Positions 10,053 to 19,030 of a stretch of DNA of 64,000 nucleotides are shown piece after piece. Every line of letters begins with the position of its first letter. Positions within the stretch are counted from its first letter, which is position 1. The stretch is from Chlamydomonas reinhardtii (Eukaryota; Chlorophyta; Chlorophyceae; Chlamydomonadales; Chlamydomonadaceae): contig NC_057019.1 of the NCBI RefSeq assembly GCF_000002595.2, positions 667,997-731,996 of the forward strand, read 5' to 3'. Under the pieces are notes generated by a model that had not been told where the DNA came from, ran no database searches, and saw nothing but the letters and a program-made list of their open reading frames with translations. The translations under genes and the position numbers were made by a program.

Positions 10053-10262
10053 GTTGCTGGCCCCGCTGCTCGCTTGTGCTTTTGCAATGGGGCAGAGAAA
10101 TAATGCGCCCCCCAAGAGGGTGCATCGTCCCTGTTTTTCTCGGGGCGAGCACCCCCCTCCGGGGGGTGCGAGGATGAGCCGCAGCTGCACCCCTACGGGG
10201 TGCAGCGGTCAGGGCCGGGGCAGGGGCCCCGGCCACACACCAGCACTTTTTTATGTGTCGGG
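10053..10262. terminator. Three consecutive GC hairpins between capsid genes
   Basis: Three near-perfect inverted pairs sit in one intergenic region: GCACCCCCC/GGGGGGTGC around 10,150; GCTGCACCCC/GGGGTGCAGC around 10,190; and GGCCGGGGC/GCCCCGGCC around 10,215. Located just past the 3' end of the upstream capsid-like gene (10263-10955) and before the next one, they probably act as transcript-end or stability elements. Confidence 0.6.
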
Positions 10263-10955
10263 TCACATCACGATCTCGAGTTGGCGGCCAGCCCCGACTC
10301 GCAGCACGCTAGTAATCTCACAGAATACGACAGCAGTCAGGCTGGTGCCAGGGTTGCTGCCACCTGTGCCCACGTTGGCGCCCTGTGAGATGGTGCCCTG
10401 CGTTTCCCAGAAGCCTTGAGCTACGTTTCCTCGAGTATCAATGCCTGAGATATAATCATCGGAGCCATGCTCGAATGATGCGCACGCCACCCAGAAGGCG
10501 TTGTTCCACTTGGTCAGGGAGTCCAGGTTCTTGTGGCCCCCACCCAGCGTGTCCTGGCTCAGGCCGTAGCTGTTCAGCATCAGGGCGTATGCTTGGTTCG
10601 TGTCCGGCCGAAAATTTGGCACAGGCACTCCGTTGACAGAAAACTGGTAGTTCGACAGGGAATAAGTGATGGGGGTGTTATTAGTGGTCGTGCCATACGA
10701 AATCGTGCCCGCGCTTCCAAGGCGAGTGAAGTAGGGGGAGGTGAGGGAGTTGGGGTCCACAAATGCGCCTGTGGTTGGGGCCGCGGCCAGAGGGAAGTTA
10801 CCGCCGGTGAGGAAGGTAGCCCAGCAGCGGTTCAGGCTCTGCGTGCTCAGGCTGAACTTGGTGGTCTGGCTCATGCCACCAGTCGAGGTAAATGCCAAAT
10901 ACTGCTTGAACGGTAACTCATAGACGCCACCACTCGACAGGAACTGCTGGTGCAT
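10263..10955 (-). CDS. PLV major capsid-like protein 2
   Basis: A 230-codon frame starting MHQQFLSSGGVYELPFKQYL. Key stretches are YQFSVNGVPVPNFRPDTNQA, YALMLNSYGLSQDTLGGGHK and FEHGSDDYISGIDTRGNVAQ, a pattern typical of the second jelly roll of PLV capsid proteins. It is a paralogue of the 371-aa capsid-like protein next to it. It is the first gene of the minus-strand series and abuts the inverted-arm element at 10,981. Confidence 0.68.
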   Translation of the reverse strand: MHQQFLSSGGVYELPFKQYLAFTSTGGMSQTTKFSLSTQSLNRCWATFLTGGNFPLAAAPTTGAFVDPNSLTSPYFTRLGSAGTISYGTTTNNTPITYSLSNYQFSVNGVPVPNFRPDTNQAYALMLNSYGLSQDTLGGGHKNLDSLTKWNNAFWVACASFEHGSDDYISGIDTRGNVAQGFWETQGTISQGANVGTGGSNPGTSLTAVVFCEITSVLRVGAGRQLEIVM

Positions 10956-10980
10956 CTGAAAAATAGTATAATGGGGGTTC

Positions 10981-11570
10981 TAGGACAGCTCCGACTAACC
11001 CCCAACTAACTCCTGTACGGCACCCCAACCCCCCTCAGCCGTACAGGAGGTAGCGTGGCAGTCGGCAGCTGCGCGAGTGTGAGCAGGTAGTTGTACGGCG
11101 GCCCGGCTCGGAAGCTGCCTGGCTGTAGTGACGCACACGGGTTGTTGGCGGTTGTCGGCAGGCGCGCGAGTGGGAGCGGGCAGTTGAGCGCACACGCGTG
11201 TGGGAAGCTGCGTCTGAGCACGGTGGAGCACGGCGGAGGCTGGCGGTTGGCGCGTCGCGTGAGTGGGAGTGAATAGTCGTGCGCACGCCGTCTGGGAAGC
11301 TGCGTGTGTGAGCTGCGTGTAACCTCAGAGAGTCAGAGAGACGCATGGGGCTGACCCGGTTTCCATAAGCTGCCTCTGGGCGCACACGGTCTCACACGGT
11401 TGACAGTGGGGCTACAGCGCGGGCGGGGCGCGGGGAGAACTCGGCGGGAACTCGGCAAAAACTGGCGGGAAATTCGCGCAAAACCCGGCTGAAACACGGG
11501 CGAAATTCCTGCAAAACTCGGGAGTCGCACCAGGCTGCGACAGCGTAAAAGTAATTGCAGAACTTGATTG
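10981..11570 (+). repeat. Left inverted arm
   Basis: Starts GGACAGCTCCGACTAACCCC and ends inside near TAAAAGTAATTGCAGAACTTG. It pairs with the right arm over nearly its whole length. A short block unique to the right arm accounts for the small length difference. Confidence 0.9.
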
Positions 11571-12179
11571 CGAGCCTAGGCAAATCTGGCTGTGGCGCTG
11601 CACACTATATGCAGTGGAGGACTGCACACTAGGATGGTGGGAGCTGGCGCCGCGTGGATGTGGTGCGGCGCAAAGGTTTGGTTCAGGGGTCGGTTACGGG
11701 GGAACACGCAGAACGAACGCAGAACGAACACGCACGAAAAACACACGTAGTTTTGAAAGTTCAGACTCAAGGTGCCTGGGTAAGCGTGTAGACGTGTTGC
11801 ACATTCGTGTATGAAGCTGCTCTGCGGGGCGTAGGCCCCTGCGGCGCCGCAAGGTGTGGCCGGCACCCCAGACCACACGACTGGGGCCCAATGGGGCGCG
11901 GGGTACGCAGACTAGTGCAGCCCCGATCGGCCGATCGGCCGTTGTCTACTCCCGGATTCACAGTAGTCAATATAGAAGCTCTTGTATACATATATTCTTC
12001 CTCGGGCTGAAGCAGAGGCTGCGAAGTCCGACTTCGGTGCAGCTCCGACGCCAACAAAGCTTGCCACAGCTTGATAAACCCCACCAAACGTTTTGAAGCT
12101 TGCGTATCCTAATATCCCTTTTTAACGAAGGATCGAGGTGACCATTGGCCGTTGCTCTCGCTGGCTGTCGTTGGCTGAC

Positions 12180-12647
12180 ATGGCTCAGCCGGCTCCAATT
12201 CACGTCGTCCTTGGAAACATGGCGACCGTTTTCACGGACGCTGCAGCATCATTTCAGGCGGCTAAGTCTGCAGCTCAAGCTGAGGACGCAGCTGCGCCAG
12301 CATGGGCGAAGAAGATGGAAGCGGACCTGAAGAAGACGATGGAGGAGGCGATGGAGCGGGTTGAGGGCGAGGTGAAGAAGCTGCGCGGCGAGCTCGTGCC
12401 CTATCGCGCCGCGGCGGCGCGCTCGCACAACAAGGGCATCATCAACGACGACGAGGCCCTGCTGGAGGTCCCCGCTACCAACGGCGAGGTTCCGCCCGAC
12501 TTCCCCAAGACCCGGGGCGCCGTGAAGGCCCTGACCGGGCAGCAGCTTAAGAACCTCCTGGAGGCGTACGGCGTCAACGAGATCATGCGCGAGACGCAGG
12601 GCCGCCGCATGCAGCTGGGACCTGTGATCGGCATCAAGCAGGCATAA
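12180..12647 (+). CDS. Coiled-coil protein of the inverted-arm element, 155 aa
   Basis: From MAQPAPIHVVLGNMATVFTD to a TAA stop. Residues ~25-80 form a charged helical or coiled-coil segment (KKMEADLKKTMEEAMERVEG). The C-terminal half has ARSHNKGIINDDEALLEV followed by PPDFPKTRGAVKALTGQQLK and a short helix. The R-x-x-N, P-x-x-FP-x-T layout reminds me of uncharacterised eukaryotic proteins of fungi and protists, from memory only. Codon use is strongly GC-biased like the host. Upstream is GC-moderate DNA with a TATA-like TATACATATA near 11,986. It shows no transposase motif. Confidence 0.6.
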   Translation: MAQPAPIHVVLGNMATVFTDAAASFQAAKSAAQAEDAAAPAWAKKMEADLKKTMEEAMERVEGEVKKLRGELVPYRAAAARSHNKGIINDDEALLEVPATNGEVPPDFPKTRGAVKALTGQQLKNLLEAYGVNEIMRETQGRRMQLGPVIGIKQA

Positions 12648-13269
12648 AGGTGGGTACCGCATGGGCCAACATCCGCATTTCCAACCCTATACCGGAAGGG
12701 GCCCAAGCCTTATGTTGTTTCTCAAGCCCTGAATGCTGAAATGCTTGCAGGTGTACAGTGGCAGCAGTATCCGCCTGTGGCGGCGTAGCAGCTTGTGGCG
12801 CCAGTAGCGGCCTGTGGCGGCAGTAGCGGCCTGTGGCAACAGCCGACTGGCGTTAACGGCTGTTGGTCACACGAGCGATGATTATGTGCCACAATCTCTT
12901 GAAGGCCCATTCAGCTTGGCTGTGGGGATGTGCAGTTCAGGGGCTGCTACTGAGGTGAAGAAGGCTGCGCTCCACGGCGCAGAGCAATGAAGCCAGTAGG
13001 TGTCGGGCACGTGCACCAGTGTTGTGGGCTATATGTAGTGCAAGCGGGGAGTATGGGGTGCGTGTTTATGACGCAGGAGCGTGTGCAGCACATGATGCAA
13101 GTGCGTGGCGACGTGCGTGGCGACGTGCGTGCCATACACGCATGCGTGTCGCATGCACACGCACATTGACGCAACCTAACGCACGGCACGCAAGGCAAAT
13201 GCTCAGACTTTTTCGAACTTGGGCCTCATGCGTGAGTTTGATAGTACCCCGGCGGGGGCAACTCCAACG

Positions 13270-13340
13270 GGAGATTTTTGGGCTGAGCCCCCCGAGCGAA
13301 TGGGGCTTCAGCCCGCGCCCCAGTCCGTGGGGGCCTAGGC
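13270..13340. terminator. GC hairpin shared with the PLV
   Basis: TTTTTGGGCTGAGCCCCCCG and the following GAGCGAA match the segment at 4586-4611. It is followed here by a different GGGGCTTCAGCCCGC arm. It lies about 620 bases downstream of the 155-aa gene. Confidence 0.55.
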
Positions 13341-13689
13341 AAGGGGTCCTTCCCAGGGGGAGGCGCCGCACGCACCCGCCATCGCACCCTCAGGTGAAAT
13401 GCGGTTGCGCCCAATATGGTGGCAATCTGAAGCGGCGTGCTTACAGACATGCGCTAAATGCGAGATATGGGCGGGATGTTGATGTCGTAGATAGCAGGCA
13501 GCAGGGAAGCCACCTGACACAGAGTGACCTAATTTGTGCAACTTGTCGTTGTTGCGAGTGCGGATGCTGATGGACGCGGAGGATCCGTGGATTCGTTGAG
13601 GCAGGGAAGTGACACGGTGAAACACGGTGGCTTGTTAACTTGTGCTGTCGCCCGCCTGTGTGCGCGTTGTTTAAATATCTCGCAAAATA

Positions 13690-14319
13690 TATCAAGTTCT
13701 GCAATTACTTTTATGCTGTCGCAGCCTGGTGCGACTCCCGAGTTTTGCCGGAACATCGCCCGAGTTTCACGCGAGTTCTGCGCGAATTCCCCGCCAGTTT
13801 TTGCCGAGTTCCCGCCGAGTTCTCCCCGCGCCCCGCCCGCGCGTGCCCCCTGCGCCTATCGTGCACTCCAGCGAGTCCCACCCGCGCTCGGGCCCAACTG
13901 TCAAGCGTGTGAAACCGTGTGCGCTTACAGGCAGCTCATGGAAGCAGCGGCAGCCCCATGCGTCTCTCTGAGCTTACACGCAGCCCACACACGCAGCTTC
14001 CCAGACGGCGTGCGCACGACTAATCACTCCCACTCACGCGACGCGCCAACCGCCAGCCTCCGCCGAGCTCCGCCGTACTCCACTGCAGCTTCCCACACGC
14101 GTGTGCGCTCAACTGCCCGCTCCCACTCGCGCGCCTGCCGACAACCGCCAACAACCCGTGTGCGTCACTACAGCCAGGCAGCTTCCGAGCCGGGCCGCCG
14201 TACAACTACCTGCTCACACTCGCGCAGCTGCCGACTGCCACGCTACCTCCTGTACGGCTGAGGGGGGTTGGGGTGCCGTACAGGAGTTAGTTGGGGGTTA
14301 GTCGGAGCTGTCCCAGGAT
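13690..14319 (-). repeat. Right inverted arm
   Basis: Reverse complement of 10,981-11,570, ending outward at GTCGGAGCTGTCC. It contains about 40 extra bases (a GGCGCAGGGGGCACG stretch) relative to the left arm. The long open frame across it is a consequence of GC-rich composition, not a gene. Confidence 0.9.
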
Positions 14320-16019
14320 GAAGGTTTATCTATTTTTTTCATGCGCTTGCGTGCGTGTCCTTCTTTATTATGGTTCTTCATCAGAAGCACAGTTCCACTG
14401 AGTGCACGCCTTTCTTCCCTTTTGGCGTGTGAGATAGTTTGGCTTGACGGTGTGCCACGTAGTCTAAGGTTTCCGCACAGCTGTACATGTATGCTGCCGT
14501 ATGCTCGTGAGTTACACGTTCCCTCTTTTATTCTCTTTTATAGGTTTGCGGGCTGAAGGCCTGTTGCAGCAGATGCAGCCTAGAGGTAAGGCATCCGGAT
14601 GCAGAAGGAAGGCTGAGAGGGGTTTAGGATTGCTTCTAAGAGTGGTGGCAACTGGCCGGCGTTACTGGTAGTTTCCGCGTCGCTCGTCTGTGCCATTAGA
14701 TTCGTCCACCAATTACTAACCCTTTAGTGGTCGTGTAATGCCATGCAAATTGCGCAGAGCGGAGCAGCTGGCCTGTGTCTGAAAGCGCTCGGACGCTAGC
14801 AAAAGCACCATCTTGTGTCCTAATTGGGCCCAATTGGGCCCGCCCAGCACCCGCATGGCATCGGCCAGAGGCCCGTCCCGCCAGTGCATGCGCCAACCCC
14901 GCAGTTGGCCATCCGATGAACCACCGATTCGACACGATTTCTGTTTCGCAACCGCAACCAGATATGGGAGCTACCAACCGCTCATCACGTTGCAATGCAT
15001 GACCACCCATCCCATGTGCCGCCGGGGGCTGATCCCATTTTCCAGCTGTACAAAGCTGCCCACTCCCTTGCTCTACTGTGCCTACTACTGTGCCTTACCC
15101 GTGTGCCTCCCAATCCATCCCAACTGAATCAGTCCTTTGCTTGCTTCCCAACCCGTCCCAATGCACCACCGGTCGTCACAAACCGCCGTGCATACGAGGG
15201 CAATGGCAAGTCACCGGTGCAGGACCTCGCTCCTCCTGTCTTCACAGCGTTCCTGCTACGCTCAGTGGCGCACCTAGTAGGCCACGTGGCGCCCGAGGGG
15301 CCCGACCCATACCCGTGTGAGTGATTGCCATGCACAGTGCATGAATCACTCGCAGGGGCACGCGCCCCAAGCCGCAACAACCCCAAACCTCAGCCATAGG
15401 GTCAGACCAAGCGTTAATTGATCACTGGTCAGGTTATTGTACACGGCACACAGCCTGCAACTACTCTACGCTCCTATGCGAAGCCGCCGAATGAACACCC
15501 AGCGCACATATCTCGCATATCAAAGCCTAACACAATCACATGTCCTAACGAACCAGCGGGATGGGGTCGCAGCTCTCCTGGTGCGGTGCGGCTTCCGACC
15601 GCGCATCCTGCGCCCAGCGCCGACAGGACCGGCGTCCCACCTGCACGCCCTGTGCCTGATAATTTGCCGCACCATGCAGGCTTTAGGATCCTGCCTCGCA
15701 CCTCTCTTACCTATGTGGATCCGAGAATCTCAACCTATGTACCAATACACCCTCCTGCGGCAGGTACTTGTACATCATGCACGAATTGGGGTCACGAAGG
15801 TGCAATTTGTGGGTGCCAATCCGTGATGCTAACCCCTGCAACCTTGTACGGTAGCTCCCGCGAAGCTCCAAGTGCAATTCCACAGAGCTGCAGCACTCCC
15901 CGCCTCCCACACACGCCCCCATCCCAAGCCTCAACCCATCATCACCAGCGCCCAGCCTCCACCTCCGTCCCTACCGCCTCCGCCCCTACCGCCTCCGCCT
16001 CTACCGCATCTCTGCATCG
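14320..16019. other. Stretch without a clear gene
   Basis: I see no supported gene. It holds the short match to a PLV gene at 15,024-15,058. The part nearest 16,019 may be 3' untranslated sequence of the minus-strand CRAL-TRIO gene. Confidence 0.4.
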
Positions 16020-17879
16020 CTACATGGGCGGCGCGGGCAGGCCCGGCACGTTGTTGACCTCCTTGCTGGCCACCACGCCGTAGTCCATCAGCGGCTGGTC
16101 CTCCAGCAGCGCGTCGTGCTCCGCCACGTAGGCGGGCAGCGCGGACAGCAGCTGCTTCTGTTGTTGGGGGGGGGGTTACATTCATGATTAATTAAGAAGT
16201 GAAGTCGTAGGCAGGTACAGTTGCAGAGTAGACGCCGGGGGAGGGCGGGAGGAGGGGTGAAGGAGGTGGGAGAAGGTGGGAGAAGGCATGTATGATGGGG
16301 GTTTACAATCATGATTGCCTAAGGAAGTGGTAGACAGTAGACCATTTCGGGGAACAGCAGGGGGTACGAGGGTGGAGCCGACCCGGGCAGATTGCTGTGG
16401 CTCAGGGCTGCGGTTGGAAAGGGCGTCGCTGTGGCGTGCGCGCAGAGCTCTGCTGTAACAGGCAAGCGCACTGCGCGCTCGCGACCGCGCCCGCACCTTG
16501 GGTATGTGGTCCCACAGGAACTCCACACGTGACACCCACTCGACCTGCGGGGGAGCCACAACACGGTACACAAGGTCGGGGGAGCGAGGCGCAGTCAGCC
16601 GTGCACATAAGCCAACGCAGCAGGTAGACCGGTACTCATGAGGCCCATCCGGTGGATTGCCCCGCCCCCACGGCCCTAGTCTGGCCGCCACCTCTCTCCG
16701 ACTACGTAACCACCAGCCCCACCTCCCCGGCAGGCCCGCCGGCTCCTCCTCGCTCTGTTGCGAATGCTTGTAACTTACTCTTGGTTCTCGTGGGATGGTG
16801 CAAACCACCATCACCAGCCCTACCAGCCTCCTCTCCACCACCACCTCCGCACTATTTCCCACACACCTTGCGCCAGAAGTCGGCGCTGAGCAGCGGCCCC
16901 AGCGTCGCCAGCGCGCCCCACAGCGGCAGGTCGCAGTGCACCACGAACAACCGGGCCAGATTGGTGCGGTACTTGCAGGGCAGCCTGTGGGGTGCACGTG
17001 TGTGCATGGGGGGTGCACGTGGGCGCATACATGGGGCCTCAGGAGGGTGACGAGGGGCAGGAGGAAGCGGCAATGGAAGGGTTCGGGAGCAACCCGTGCT
17101 GCAGACAGGCCGGGGGCAAAAGGCGGGCCTGGGACCTGATCCCGCTGCGGCTTCCTTCGCAGGCAAGCCCCTGCAATCACCGCCCCATTCACTTCTCTCG
17201 ATTTCCTCTCTACTGGTTCAGCGCCTAAGCATGCTTTGCTATCAGTTTACAAGTTAACTGATGGAAGACACCGCCCCTCCTCGCCGCCTTTGTCTCACCG
17301 CTCGTACGTGCGCCACAGCCAGGCTAGCGACGGGCAGTTGTTCCAGTAGCTGCTGCCGGTGTGCAGCCACACCACTACGTACGGCTCGTCCACCAAGGCG
17401 TCCAGCGTGTGGGCAAAGTACCTGCAGGGGCACGGTGAGGAGCGGGAGGGGGGCTGCAGAGCTGCAAGAACAAAGCACGCGAGGCGCGAGACGAGGCTGC
17501 AGCGCACTGCTGCGGTCGTGCCAGTCCACATGCTCGACAAGCGGGTGCCAACATGTGAAGGTGAGGTCTGCCACACGTCAACCCAACAAGGCATCGCATG
17601 ATACACATGCAGCCGAAGGCTCGGCAGCTAGGGTATCAGCTACTAGAAGCCCAGCGGACAGGAACTCAACAGCCAGGAAGCCACCGGCGTCTCACACTCT
17701 GACCTGAACACGCGGTCAGTTTTGAGCACGCGCGCGGGGTAGTTTTTGGCCGCCACCATCACCACCTGCCGCCCCTCCTTGTCGCGGCCGCCAGGCACGC
17801 TCAGGAATCCGAGCTGGTCCAGGTCGGAAAAGTCCTCTGTGGCCGCCTCGCTCAGCGCGCTGCTGTACTCGCGCTCATT
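16020..17879 (-). CDS. CRAL-TRIO/BCH-domain protein (3' exons)
   Basis: Five exons join in phase: 17879-17704, 17421-17299, 16984-16867, 16544-16497 and 16157-16020. The order LGFLSVPGGRDKEGRQVVMV, YFAHTLDALVDEPYVVVWLH, LPCKYRTNLARLFVVHCDLP, LLSADFWRK, VEWVSRVEFLWDHIP is that of the divergent CRAL-TRIO (BCH) domain of the BNIP2/ARHGAP1/GDAP-like group, which binds lipids or small GTPases. The tail after ~res 155 ends KEVNNVPGLPAPPM. The first exon, upstream of 17,879 (perhaps near 18,118), is not resolved. No RhoGAP domain follows. The last intron contains two copies of a short repeat. Confidence 0.78.
16165..16230 (-). repeat. Splice-site-associated repeat family A, copy 1
   Basis: GGGGGTTACATTCATGATTA plus a degenerate GAAGTGAAG...CAG tail. 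It ends about 8 bases before the 3' splice site at 16,157 on the minus strand. Confidence 0.75.
16297..16340 (-). repeat. Splice-site-associated repeat family A, copy 2
   Basis: GGGGGTTTACAATCATGATT then AAGGAAGTGG. It lies in the same intron as copy 1, with the same orientation. Confidence 0.7.
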
Positions 17880-18119
17880 CTGCACGTGCAAGGCGCGGCG
17901 GAGGTGAGGGTGTTGTGTTGGTGAGGAAAGGGTGCTTGCCGGAGTCGAGTTGTTGTGGCTCGCATGTAACTAACTAGCTTGAGCATGACATGATAACCAC
18001 GGGCGTCGGCAGCCCGGCTGTTGCCTAGCTGTTGGTCGCAAACATGGCCTCTCGTTGCCTGTGTCAAGCCTGACTCCACTGTTTCAGCACGCCCTTTACA
18101 GTTCGTGTCGGCTTCCACT

Positions 18120-19030
18120 CACTCTAAGAATGGACGACTCTCGCCGGCCTGCGAAGACTCGCCCAAGAAACGAGCTACTCTCCGAGGTTGACACCACCTG
18201 GACTCGCCCCGCATCTACATCCAACGCTGTTGCCATTAGTTATGTTGGAGCTAGCTGGTTGTTTTGGGGTTGCTTGGTATCGGCTCAGCCACACGTAAGC
18301 AGCGTAAACTCGGGTCGGACTCGACAGGCAGCTGCGGATGGAATCCTCTCAGTAGGACAAAATGCAGATCGACAACAATGTTTATGAAGGTAAAGAGCTG
18401 CACTAGGCTGGCGTACAGGCGTAGGGCGCTGGCTCCCCATGGCACAAACCCATGCATGCTGCGTGGCAGTCAGGTTGGATTCAACGGACGTGCTCGCGTC
18501 TCCTCCTTTCGTGCTTCAACTCCGGTGCTTTGGTACTCGCAGCAAGCCCCGACATGTAGCCTCCCAGGACGCAAGTACAGGTCCATCACAACACGCATTT
18601 GTTCCACGCATAAAACGTCTACCGCTCGCTCACGAAGTCATTTAGTCCGTTCCTTGTCAGGCCCTGTCAGGCAGCCTGCTGCCTTTTTGCGAGGGTTGTC
18701 CGCGAGAGCTACTCCCGAACATGTCGCACGCATATATCATATGTCAATCACTTAGCCACCAAAGAGCTTCCACCTTTCACGGCGGCGCGCACACCGCATC
18801 TCCCTTCCCGTCAATCCGCTCCGCTAAGTTCCCGTTGTCGAACTCCACAACCCATCCCCTGCTGTCAATGTCAGCCAGGCCGCGTACGCCCATGTCTGCA
18901 TGGGCTCCAGAACAGCCCCCGCCTGCAGCGCCCACAGCAACCCCATGCTGCTGCCCGCCCCAATCTCCTTGTGTTCGCCCAAACACACGGAGCGCGCACG
19001 CACTCAGCACGCTTTGCGGCGCCTGCCTGC
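18120..19030. other. Stretch without a clear gene
   Basis: Lies between the CRAL-TRIO gene and the stop of the TPR gene. It probably includes the TPR gene's 3' untranslated region and the upstream region of the CRAL-TRIO gene. No exon with a partner is seen. Confidence 0.4.

Larger units (their letters stand above)
3540..10980 (-). mobile_element. Fossil Polinton-like virus (PLV) element
   Basis: A minus-strand block has gene density and content unlike the spliced host genes around it: capsid-like genes at 8937-10052 and 10263-10955, virion-type proteins at 3823-4557 and 5097-5753, a packaging ATPase region at 6141-7976 and several small genes. The genes are compact and intronless, with GC hairpins between them. 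I see no polymerase, integrase or protease, so the set is incomplete and the element looks broken, with several breaks. Long stretches still read well, which suggests a fairly young fossil. The left edge is placed at the GCATGCG cluster and the right edge where the inverted-arm element begins; both are approximate. Confidence 0.82.
10981..14319. mobile_element. Element with about 0.6-kb inverted arms and one gene
   Basis: The left arm (10,981 to about 11,570) reads GGACAGCTCCGACTAACCCC inward, and the right arm (about 13,690-14,319) is its reverse complement with modest divergence. Between them lie a 155-aa gene and a GC hairpin. I see no clear target-site duplication. No transposase is visible, so it may be a non-autonomous DNA transposon with long terminal inverted repeats, or the rearranged end of the adjacent PLV, with which it shares sequence near 13,278. 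Confidence 0.7.

Noticed and set aside
13536-14261. 241-codon plus-strand frame across the right inverted arm
   Set aside because: GC-driven open frame; the mirrored left arm does not keep it and no domain is visible.
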